NCBI RefSeq assembly: GCF_946885885.1
Contig: NZ_CAMPHN010000216.1
Span: 1 to 6,722 of the forward strand
From: an uncultured Pseudomonas sp.
GTDB lineage: Bacteria > Pseudomonadota > Gammaproteobacteria > Pseudomonadales > Pseudomonadaceae
Direction: 5' to 3'
DNA length: 6,722 nt
The translations under genes were made by a program, and so were the position numbers. Below are positions 1 through 5,056 of the stretch, piece after piece (position 1 is the first letter of the stretch; each line of letters begins with the position of its first letter). The notes under the pieces were generated by a model. That model saw nothing but the letters and a program-made list of their open reading frames with translations. It made no database searches and was not told where the DNA came from.

Positions 1-96
1 GCAAAGGTAAGTTGCCTTGGCAGCCAGCTTAGTGACCGTGCGAGCCTTGTTTGCTGCGGCGCGCCGATTGCCCACCAGAGTGCGTTGCTTGCAGAA

Positions 97-164
97 CGTA
101 GCCCGGATGCAATCCGGGAACAGTTGGCGCGGCTACACAGCTCCCCGGATTGCATCGGGCTACG
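97..164. repeat. REP inverted pair (BIME-like)
   Basis: Two copies of a REP-type element face each other: CGTAGCCCGGATGCAATCC begins at 97, and its reverse complement ends at 164. The copies are about 22 bases long with about 24 bases between them. The left copy contains a perfect 7-bp stem, CCCGGAT/ATCCGGG, around GCA (102-118). The right copy lacks one C of the CCCGG run, so its internal stem is imperfect. Elements of this type are common between genes in pseudomonads and are mobilised by RAYT transposases; none is encoded here. The pair lies about 75 bases beyond the stop codon of the minus-strand flavodoxin gene, where it could stabilise or end that transcript. The remainder of 1-237 shows no gene I can support. 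Confidence 0.85.
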
Positions 165-237
165 AGTTACGCTTTTGGCTTCTGCATTTGCCCTCAATCA
201 GTGACAGGCAGCGGGCTGCATCCGCCGCGCGGGCGCA

Positions 238-690
238 TCAGCCTTTCAACGCCGCCATGAATTCGTCCAGCCAGGACTCGGCATCGCTTTCCGGGGTGAC
301 GCTTTCGCTGGCGTCCAGACGCAGCATGTCCTGCACCTCGCGAATACCCAGCTCGGCATATAGCTCGCGCACCAGTTCGCCGCCGCCGCAAAAGGTGTCG
401 CCATAGCTGGAGTCGCCGAGGGCGATCACGCCGCCGGGCAGGCCGCTCCAGGCGGGCAGATGGTCGCGGATGGCGAAATACAGCGGCTGCAGATTATCCG
501 GCAGCTCGCCCATGCCGGTGGTCGAGGTCACCGCCAGAAACGCCTCGGGGGCGAACGCCTGGAGGTCCGCCAGACTGGCGCGTGGATCGTGCCAGGCATC
601 AAACCCGGCCTCTTTCAGCAAGCGCTCGGCATGCCGTGCGACTTCCTCGGCCGTGCCGTAGACCGAGCCGGAAAGGATGGCGATTTTCAT
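238..690 (-). CDS. MioC-like flavodoxin
   Basis: This 150-residue single-domain flavodoxin should bind FMN and carry electrons in the cytoplasm. The N-terminal phosphate loop reads SGSVYGTAEE (residues 7-16). The two isoalloxazine-contact loops are TSTTGMGELPDN (55-66) and LGDSSYGDTFCGGG (91-104), in the order and spacing usual for the MioC/flavodoxin family. Its length is close to that of E. coli MioC. The start is the ATG at 690, which opens the MKIAILSGS strand and has GGAG six bases upstream; a longer in-frame extension to 924 runs through the LOV gene and is rejected. It is transcribed away from the LOV gene across a 142-bp gap. The physiological partner cannot be told from sequence. A link to the neighbouring flavin-binding photoreceptor is only suggested by position. 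The family is sure; the MioC subgroup is likely. Confidence 0.93.
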   Translation of the reverse strand: MKIAILSGSVYGTAEEVARHAERLLKEAGFDAWHDPRASLADLQAFAPEAFLAVTSTTGMGELPDNLQPLYFAIRDHLPAWSGLPGGVIALGDSSYGDTFCGGGELVRELYAELGIREVQDMLRLDASESVTPESDAESWLDEFMAALKG

Positions 691-746
691 AGATAACTCC
701 GAAACATGCGGACCACAGTCTGAAACGGCGGGCATTATGCCGCAAG

Positions 747-774
747 TAGACAGACCGCCTGGATGTTTTAGAAT
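747..774 (+). promoter_or_regulatory. Candidate sigma-70 promoter of the LOV gene
   Basis: TAGACA (747-752) and TAGAAT (769-774) are separated by 16 bases and resemble the -35 and -10 hexamers. Transcription would start near 781, giving a leader of about 52 bases before the LOV start codon at 833. No TGTACA site lies here, so if this is the promoter the LOV gene may be outside the control proposed for the merR-folM region. A small palindrome, GGCAT-T-ATGCC (731-741), sits just upstream and could belong to the divergent flavodoxin promoter. Confidence 0.5.
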
Positions 775-832
775 GCCCCCGATAAAGGCTCTCGAGCCGG
801 CAACCCATATCCCCTGCGCCAGGAATCGCTTC

Positions 833-1288
833 ATGATCAACGCCAAACTGCTGCAACTGGTGGTCGATGCTTCGAGCGACGGCATCGTGGTTGCCGAGCA
901 AGAGGGGGACGACAATATCCTCATTTATGTCAATCAGGCCTTCGAAAATCTCTCCGGTTACGCCAGCGCGGACATCCTTTATCAGGACTGCCGCTTCCTG
1001 CAAGGCGACGACCGCGACCAGCCGGGCCTGGCGCTTATCCGCGAAGCATTGAAGAACCAACAACCCTGCCGGCAGATCATCCGCAACTACCGCAAGGATG
1101 GCAGCCTGTTCTGGAATGAGTTGTCGATCACCCCGGTGTTCAACGCCGGCGACCAACTGACCTACTACATCGGCATTCAAAAGGACGTGACCGCGCAGAT
1201 GCTCGCCCAGGAGCAGGTCAAGCAATTGGAGGCCGAACTGGCCGCGGTGAAAGCTGAACTGGCCAGCCTGCGCGCTCATCCGCAATAA
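833..1288 (+). CDS. Short LOV blue-light photoreceptor (PpSB-type)
   Basis: This 151-residue protein is one LOV (PAS) domain with short helical flanks and no effector domain. It closely resembles the Pseudomonas putida short LOV proteins PpSB1 and PpSB2. The signature DCRFLQG contains Cys53, which would form the light-induced adduct with the FMN C4a atom. Other flavin-contact residues are Arg54, Gln57, Asn85, Asn95 and Gln116. Arg61 is present, but residue 66 is Leu rather than the Arg of PpSB1. Residues 120-147 form a Glu/Lys/Leu-rich amphipathic helix that could be a dimerising coiled coil and signal output. The ATG at 833 has AGGA eight bases upstream and matches the MINA start of PpSB proteins. 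Because it has no output domain it must act through a partner; the chromophore-less MerR regulator encoded nearby is the obvious candidate. Confidence 0.94.
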   Translation: MINAKLLQLVVDASSDGIVVAEQEGDDNILIYVNQAFENLSGYASADILYQDCRFLQGDDRDQPGLALIREALKNQQPCRQIIRNYRKDGSLFWNELSITPVFNAGDQLTYYIGIQKDVTAQMLAQEQVKQLEAELAAVKAELASLRAHPQ

Positions 1289-1296
1289 GCCATAAA

Positions 1297-1324
1297 TGCG
1301 CGACATTCGTCACCTAATCGCGCA
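1297..1324. repeat. Inverted repeat between the LOV and PilZ genes
   Basis: TGCGCGA (1297-1303) and TCGCGCA (1318-1324) form a perfect 7-bp inverted repeat around a 14-base loop. No T-run follows, so it is not a normal intrinsic terminator. It lies upstream of the preferred PilZ start at 1390 and could be a processing hairpin or an operator, or it may be chance. Confidence 0.35.
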
Positions 1325-1389
1325 CGATGGCTAACAAAGCACGAACTCCGTTGTCACAATGGCGTCCGTGGCCTGCGCAGAACTCGACG

Positions 1390-2001
1390 ATGCACGATCA
1401 GCCGTTACTCACCTCATCCGAACTGGAGTTCCTCCGCCTGCTGCATGAGCAGCCAGACGGGCGGGAGCCTATTTCCACGACGCAATTGCAGGTTGAGGAC
1501 GGCATGCAGTTCGAAGGCTTGCTCGCCGGCTGCGCGGCCCAAGAGAAGTTGACCATCGAAGCGCATTTCGCCAATCAGCGCCTGTCCTTCACCCCGGAAC
1601 TGGTACAGGACGCCGAGCACGAACAACATCTGCGCCTGGGTACGCCGTTGATATTCGATGAGGGCGTTACATTGCGTGCCTGGCGCTCGCCTTTGCGCCA
1701 GCCCCTCGCCCTGCAACAAACCAATTCGGCGCCGAGCGATATGTGGCTGCATCAACTCTCGATGAGCGGGCTGTTGCTCGAACATCGCGCGCCCCATGCA
1801 ACGCCGCCCGCGCACCTCAGCCTGACCTTACCGCTTGCCGGTTTCCCGCCCATCGCCATCACCGGCAGTTTCGTGCGCAAGACCGAAGAAGGCTTGCTGG
1901 CCTATCGGCTGGCACCGCTCGACGAGCACAGCCAGGCGCGCCTGCAACAATTCATCTATCGGCAGCACCGCCGCTATTACCCACAAGCGCATCGCGCCTA
2001 A
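1390..2001 (+). CDS. PilZ-domain protein with degenerate c-di-GMP motif
   Basis: This cytoplasmic protein of about 203 residues has an uncharacterised, mostly helical N-terminal half and a C-terminal PilZ-like domain from about residue 95. The RxxxR element is present as RSPLR (99-103). The second element, normally D/NxSxxG, reads QLSMSG (122-127), with Gln in place of Asp or Asn. The C-terminal AYRLAPLDEHSQARLQQFIYRQ is typical of PilZ/YcgR-like ends. PilZ domains bind cyclic di-GMP and alter motility or surface traits. The altered motif leaves binding here uncertain. It follows the LOV gene on the same strand and may be cotranscribed. The ATG at 1390 starts MHDQPLLTSSELEF, which looks like a natural N-terminus; an in-frame ATG at 1327 would add 21 Arg/Trp/Pro-containing residues. 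Neither has a strong ribosome-binding site. PilZ assignment is likely, start uncertain. Confidence 0.72.
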   Translation: MHDQPLLTSSELEFLRLLHEQPDGREPISTTQLQVEDGMQFEGLLAGCAAQEKLTIEAHFANQRLSFTPELVQDAEHEQHLRLGTPLIFDEGVTLRAWRSPLRQPLALQQTNSAPSDMWLHQLSMSGLLLEHRAPHATPPAHLSLTLPLAGFPPIAITGSFVRKTEEGLLAYRLAPLDEHSQARLQQFIYRQHRRYYPQAHRA

Positions 2002-2007
2002 CAGGAA

Positions 2008-2997
2008 TCAGGTATCCAGGTGACCGGCGAGGAACTGCTGCAGACGACGCTGCATCAGTCGGCCTTCGCTGCCCAGGCAGGCGATCGGCGAACCGTTCAA
2101 GTACTCTTCCGCCAGATCGGCGCCATCGCCGGCCAGCAATAGTGGGCAATCCAGCGCCAACGCCAAACGTTGCAGAACGCGCGGCAGATCGCCGCTCGGC
2201 GGCTGATTGGAAAACAGCACCAGCGCTTGCGGCTGCATCCGCTCGCACACCAGGGTCAACTCTTCCATGGGTTGGCCCAGCCCGAGGATGCTGATCGCCC
2301 TGTCCGCGCCGCTGAGCAGTAAGGCTGCGACCAGTAGCTCCAACTCGCGGCAATGCCCCGGCAGCGCCGCCAGCAGCACCCGCTCCTCGGTCTGCGCCCT
2401 GACCAACTGCAAGCGTTGCAGGATGCGCGCGCGCAGGAACGTATCGAGGAACAGCCATTCGCTGGTCTGGCCGAATTCATCCTGGCGCAGCAGCAATTCC
2501 TGCCACAGCGGCATCAGGATGTCCTGAAACACCACCGTCAGCGGGTAACTGGAAAAGACCTGACCGTACAAGCGCTCCAGTTTGACCTCGTCGAAAGCGC
2601 CGACGGCGCCGCGCAACTGCGCCTGCCATTCAGCCCATTCATTGATCGTCACGTCCTGCTGGACAGGCGCACTGGCAGCTTTGATCGAATCGCTCTTGGC
2701 GAGAATCTTGCCCACTTTGCTGACCGCCACACCACGCTCGATCCACGCCAGAATGCTGCGCACCGACTCGATATCGGCCTGCGAATAGAGGCGATGGCCG
2801 CTATCGGTGCGGGTCGGTTGAACCAAGCCGTAGCGCCGCTCCCAGGCCCGCAACGTCACCGGGTTGACCCCGGTCAAGCGAGAAACTTCCCGTATGGGAA
2901 ACAACTCTTCCTGCTTGAGAGCACTCGAAACGAGAGACGAAGCACCAACGGGATTGGACATGGGCGGAGAGTTCACGGGGGCAAAAGTTGTCGGCAT
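2008..2997 (-). CDS. MerR-family regulator, class II LitR-like
   Basis: This 329-residue regulator has an N-terminal MerR winged helix-turn-helix (about 32-100), with IREVSRLTGVNPVTLRAWERRYG as recognition region and GHRLYS as wing. A helical bundle (about 120-200) and a Rossmann-like domain (about 205-325) follow, as in the B12-dependent photoreceptor CarH/LitR. The cobalamin ligands are not conserved. The bundle's Glu-His pair appears as Glu180-Trp181. In the PGHCREL segment (213-219) Arg217 occupies the place of the lower His ligand. It should therefore not bind B12 directly, as known for class II LitR proteins of pseudomonads, which depend on other light input. It converges on the PilZ gene with a six-base gap and diverges from folM. 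Its own upstream region holds two TGTACA/GGTATA pairs, suggesting autoregulation. The start at 2997 has only a weak GAG; Met13 (2961) is an alternative. Confidence 0.87.
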   Translation of the reverse strand: MPTTFAPVNSPPMSNPVGASSLVSSALKQEELFPIREVSRLTGVNPVTLRAWERRYGLVQPTRTDSGHRLYSQADIESVRSILAWIERGVAVSKVGKILAKSDSIKAASAPVQQDVTINEWAEWQAQLRGAVGAFDEVKLERLYGQVFSSYPLTVVFQDILMPLWQELLLRQDEFGQTSEWLFLDTFLRARILQRLQLVRAQTEERVLLAALPGHCRELELLVAALLLSGADRAISILGLGQPMEELTLVCERMQPQALVLFSNQPPSGDLPRVLQRLALALDCPLLLAGDGADLAEEYLNGSPIACLGSEGRLMQRRLQQFLAGHLDT

Positions 2998-3022
2998 TGT
3001 AACTCAGCTTGGCAGCACAGCT

Positions 3023-3039
3023 TATACCTGGCCTGTACA
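3023..3039 (-). promoter_or_regulatory. TGTACA-N5-GGTATA site, close to merR
   Basis: On the minus strand TGTACA (3039-3034) is followed after five bases by GGTATA (3028-3023), continuing as TATAAG. It lies 26-42 bases upstream of the merR start codon. If it were a promoter, transcription would start near 3014 with a very short leader, but no good -35 hexamer is found at 15-19 bases. The spacing is seven bases less than in the folM-side site, about one helical turn between half-sites. An operator or roadblock within a longer merR leader is the alternative. Confidence 0.5.
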
Positions 3040-3116
3040 CCCAAGCGGATCGTGGCAATTAATGCTCACAACCGGCTAACGACAATTGCTGGGTTTATGG
3101 ATCTTGCTCGAACAAA

Positions 3117-3144
3117 CCTATACCAATAAATATATTTTGTACAA
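3117..3144 (-). promoter_or_regulatory. Candidate merR promoter with TGTACA-N13-GGTATA site
   Basis: On the minus strand TTGTAC (3144-3139) and TATAGG (3122-3117), 16 bases apart, form a possible promoter. They overlap the pair TGTACA-N13-GGTATA. The surrounding 3119-3160 segment is strongly AT-rich (about six G or C in 42), unlike the flanking genes, and would aid strand opening. Transcription would begin near 3110 and give merR a leader of about 110 bases containing the site at 3023-3039. The layout mirrors the folM-side site on the opposite strand. Confidence 0.55.
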
Positions 3145-3178
3145 ATTATGGATAATTTTTCAGACCATCGTACGCAAA

Positions 3179-3228
3179 GAAAAAATCCATGCAGCTCAAT
3201 GAAATAGCGGGACATACGGAAAAAATCC
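3179..3228 (+). repeat. Direct repeat GAAAAAATCC, two copies 40 bp apart
   Basis: The decamer GAAAAAATCC occurs at 3179-3188 and again at 3219-3228, between the two divergent candidate promoters. The 40-bp offset is close to four helical turns, placing both on the same DNA face. The second copy is flanked to form CGGA-A5-TCCG, a short inverted repeat. A-tracts at this phasing can bend DNA or help RNA polymerase binding. No protein that binds this sequence is known to me, and chance in an AT-rich stretch is possible. Confidence 0.4.
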
Positions 3229-3251
3229 GCATACCCACACAGCGCCCATGG

Positions 3252-3278
3252 TTGTACAAGACAGACGACTGGTATAAC
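3252..3278 (+). promoter_or_regulatory. Candidate folM-folE-folX promoter with TGTACA-N12-GGTATA site
   Basis: TTGTAC (3252-3257) and TATAAC (3273-3278), 15 bases apart, form a candidate promoter for the pterin genes. TGTACA (3253-3258) and GGTATA (3271-3276) are 12 bases apart. From memory, the class II LitR consensus in Pseudomonas putida is T(G/A)TACA-N12-TGTA(C/T)A, and this site differs from it by one base. A dimeric MerR-type protein bound here would overlap both promoter hexamers and could repress, or could twist a short spacer into an active shape. Transcription would start near 3285, giving a folM leader of about 66 bases. Confidence 0.65.
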
Positions 3279-3296
3279 TTTGCCACACGATAGAAA

Positions 3297-3321
3297 CGCA
3301 TCGACCGCTCAGTACGATGCG
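3297..3321 (+). promoter_or_regulatory. Predicted stem-loop in the folM leader
   Basis: CGCATCG (3297-3303) pairs perfectly with CGATGCG (3315-3321) around an 11-base loop. It would begin about 12 bases after the predicted transcription start and end 29 bases before the folM ATG. It is followed by pyrimidine-rich sequence rather than a T-run, so it is not a terminator. It could stabilise the mRNA 5' end or be a regulatory structure. No known riboswitch pattern was recognised. Confidence 0.35.
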
Positions 3322-3350
3322 GACGACCACTCTCCCAGCCCGAGCCGATC

Positions 3351-4061
3351 ATGAGCGCGAGTTCAGCCCCGATTCTGATTACCGGCGCCAGCCAGCGTGT
3401 TGGCCTGTACTGCGCCGAACGCCTGCTCGACGACGGCCACCAGCTGATCGTGACCTACCGTAGCGAGCGTGAAACGTTACAGCGCTTGCGCCAACGCGGA
3501 GCACTGACCTTGCAGGCGGATTTCTCCAGCGAAGCGCAGATCCTCGCCTTCGTCGCCGAGCTGAAAAACCACACCGACAACTTGCGCGCCATCGTGCACA
3601 ACGCCTCCGACTGGCTATGCGAAAGCCCCGGCAACGAGGCCGCGGAGTTTCAGCGGATGTTCAACGTGCACATGCTCGCGCCCTACCTGATCAACCTGCA
3701 TTGCGCCGAGCTGCTGCAGCGCTCGACGCCCGCCGACATCGTGCACATCAGCGACGACGTGGTGCGCAAGGGCAGCGCCAAGCATCCGGCTTACTGTGCC
3801 AGCAAGGCCGGCCTGGACAGCCTGACGCTGTCCTTTGCCAGCCGTCTCGCACCGCACATCAAGGTCAACGGCATCGCGCCGGCACTGATCATGTTCAACG
3901 ATAGCGACGATGCGCAGTACCGGCGGAAAACCCTGGCGAAATCCGCATTGGGTTTCGAGCCCGGCCCCCAGGTGATCTATCAGAGCCTGCGTTATTTGCT
4001 GGATAACCCCTACGTCACCGGTACCACCCTTACCGTCAACGGCGGCCGTCATCTTAAATAG
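3351..4061 (+). CDS. folM: Dihydromonapterin reductase FolM
   Basis: This 236-residue cytoplasmic short-chain dehydrogenase is the NADPH-dependent enzyme reducing 7,8-dihydromonapterin to tetrahydromonapterin; FolM also has weak dihydrofolate reductase activity. The nucleotide-binding loop is TGASQRVG (11-18), with the Arg16 form typical of pteridine reductases rather than the common GxxxGIG. NAS is at 84-86, the ISDDVVRKGS segment at 133-142 includes Ser134, and the catalytic YxxxK is Tyr148-Lys152. The end VTGTTLTVNGGRHLK (222-236) is also typical. The length matches E. coli FolM (240). The ATG at 3351 has a weak GAG upstream, so translation may be modest or helped by leader structure. It is the first gene of the folM-folE-folX cluster, with folE 49 bases downstream. 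The name is well supported because the two partner enzymes are adjacent. Confidence 0.92.
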   Translation: MSASSAPILITGASQRVGLYCAERLLDDGHQLIVTYRSERETLQRLRQRGALTLQADFSSEAQILAFVAELKNHTDNLRAIVHNASDWLCESPGNEAAEFQRMFNVHMLAPYLINLHCAELLQRSTPADIVHISDDVVRKGSAKHPAYCASKAGLDSLTLSFASRLAPHIKVNGIAPALIMFNDSDDAQYRRKTLAKSALGFEPGPQVIYQSLRYLLDNPYVTGTTLTVNGGRHLK

Positions 4062-4102
4062 AGTGGCTCACATTGAGTGGCTCGCATAGAGCGGCCGCGA
4101 GG
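4061..4102 (+). repeat. Three-copy 14-bp tandem repeat between folM and folE
   Basis: Three consecutive 14-base units begin at 4061, 4075 and 4089. The first two, GAGTGGCTCACATT and GAGTGGCTCGCATA, differ at two positions. The third, GAGCGGCCGCGAGG, is degenerate and supplies the folE ribosome-binding site GAGG (4099-4102). The first G is the last base of the folM stop codon. The array fills most of the spacer and probably arose by slippage. Confidence 0.75.
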
Positions 4103-4110
4103 ATCGAAGC

Positions 4111-4671
4111 ATGAACCAGCAACTGCCCAACCATTACCGGGAGATCCTTCTTGGCGTCGGCGAAGACCCGGAGCGCGAAGGGCTGCTCGATACCCCCAAA
4201 CGTGCGGCCAAGGCCATGCAGTACCTCTGCCATGGCTATCAGAAGAGCCTCGAGGAAGTGGTCAACGGCGCGCTCTTCGCCTCCGACAACGATGAGATGG
4301 TGATCGTCAAGGACATCGAGCTGTACTCGCTGTGCGAGCATCACCTGCTGCCGTTCATCGGCAAGGCGCATGTCGCCTATATCCCGACCGGCCGGGTGCT
4401 GGGTTTGTCGAAGGTGGCGCGCATCGTCGATATGTACGCGCGGCGCCTGCAGATCCAGGAAAACCTCACGCGGCAGATCGCCGAGGCGATCCAGAGCGTC
4501 ACCCAGGCCGCCGGCGTCGCCGTGGTGATCGAAGCCAAGCACATGTGCATGATGATGCGCGGGGTCGAGAAGCAGAATTCGGTAATGAGTACCTCGGTGA
4601 TGCTTGGCGCTTTCCGTGAGTCCTGCAACACTCGCCTGGAATTTTTGCAATTGATCGGACGGAGCAAGTAA
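4111..4671 (+). CDS. folE: GTP cyclohydrolase I (type IA)
   Basis: FolE opens the GTP ring, releases formate and forms 7,8-dihydroneopterin triphosphate, the first step of folate and pterin synthesis. This 186-residue protein is a zinc-dependent type IA enzyme that should form a homodecamer in the cytoplasm. The zinc ligands are Cys75 and His78 in [10 protein letters not shown] and Cys146 in KHMCMMMRG; His77 and His144 match the catalytic histidines of E. coli FolE. The segment [13 protein letters not shown] (112-124) and the closing [10 protein letters not shown] are family hallmarks. GAGG lies eight bases before the ATG. It is only two bases from folX and directly follows folM, so it probably serves tetrahydromonapterin synthesis and may be one of several FolE copies in the genome. 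Control by the MerR-type regulator is inferred from the upstream sites. Confidence 0.97.
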   Translation: MNQQLPNHYREILLGVGEDPEREGLLDTPKRAAKAMQYLCHGYQKSLEEVVNGALFASDNDEMVIVKDIELYSLCEHHLLPFIGKAHVAYIPTGRVLGLSKVARIVDMYARRLQIQENLTRQIAEAIQSVTQAAGVAVVIEAKHMCMMMRGVEKQNSVMSTSVMLGAFRESCNTRLEFLQLIGRSK

Positions 4672-4673
4672 GC

Positions 4674-5048
4674 ATGCCGCGACTGGAGCCAGGAATGGCG
4701 CGGATCCGGGTCAAGGATCTGCGCCTGCGCACTTTCATCGGGATAAAGGAAGAGGAGATCAACAACAAGCAGGACGTGTTGATCAACCTGACCATCCTCT
4801 ACCCCGCGGTGGAAGCGGTGCGCGATAACGATATCGACCATGCGCTGAACTACCGCACCATCACCAAAGCGATCATCCAGCACGTCGAAGGCAACCGCTT
4901 CGCCCTGCTCGAACGCCTGACCCAGGAGATTCTCGACCTGGTGATGGCCAATCAGGCGGTGCGCTACGCCGAGGTGGAAGTCGACAAACCCCACGCCCTG
5001 CGTTTCGCCGAGTCGGTGTCGATCACCCTGGCCGGGCACCGCGACTGA
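4674..5048 (+). CDS. folX: Dihydroneopterin triphosphate 2'-epimerase FolX
   Basis: FolX epimerises 7,8-dihydroneopterin triphosphate at C2' to dihydromonapterin triphosphate, supplying the branch that FolM completes. This 124-residue protein belongs to the tunnelling (T-fold) family with FolB. The segment [16 protein letters not shown] (16-31) is nearly identical to E. coli FolX and separates it from FolB. Further matches are [16 protein letters not shown] (57-72), LLERLTQEI (79-87) and the conserved Lys-Pro-His of VDKPHALRF (102-110). It starts two bases after the folE stop, with GGAG nine bases upstream of the ATG at 4674. An internal ATG at 4695 also has GGAG, six bases upstream, so a form seven residues shorter is possible. 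The three enzymes form one probable operon; a phosphatase step must be supplied elsewhere. It ends eight bases from the convergent dehydrogenase gene. Confidence 0.95.
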   Translation: MPRLEPGMARIRVKDLRLRTFIGIKEEEINNKQDVLINLTILYPAVEAVRDNDIDHALNYRTITKAIIQHVEGNRFALLERLTQEILDLVMANQAVRYAEVEVDKPHALRFAESVSITLAGHRD

Positions 5049-5056
5049 ACGGCCCG

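Noticed and set aside
1..96. Minus-strand Ala/Lys/Arg-rich open frame at the left edge, recalling the tail of a basic DNA-binding protein
   Set aside because: It has no start in the window, runs into the REP element upstream, and is too short to assign.
677..832. N-terminal extension of the LOV reading frame
   Set aside because: It overlaps the flavodoxin start and the candidate promoter. The ATG at 833 has a good ribosome-binding site and matches the known PpSB start.
2353..3129. Plus-strand open frame opposite the MerR gene
   Set aside because: It is antisense to a well-supported regulator, has no family features, and its end crosses the regulatory region.
3317..3350. Possible upstream open frame in the folM leader starting at ATG 3317
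   Set aside because: It is out of frame with folM, lacks a ribosome-binding site and lies inside the predicted stem-loop.
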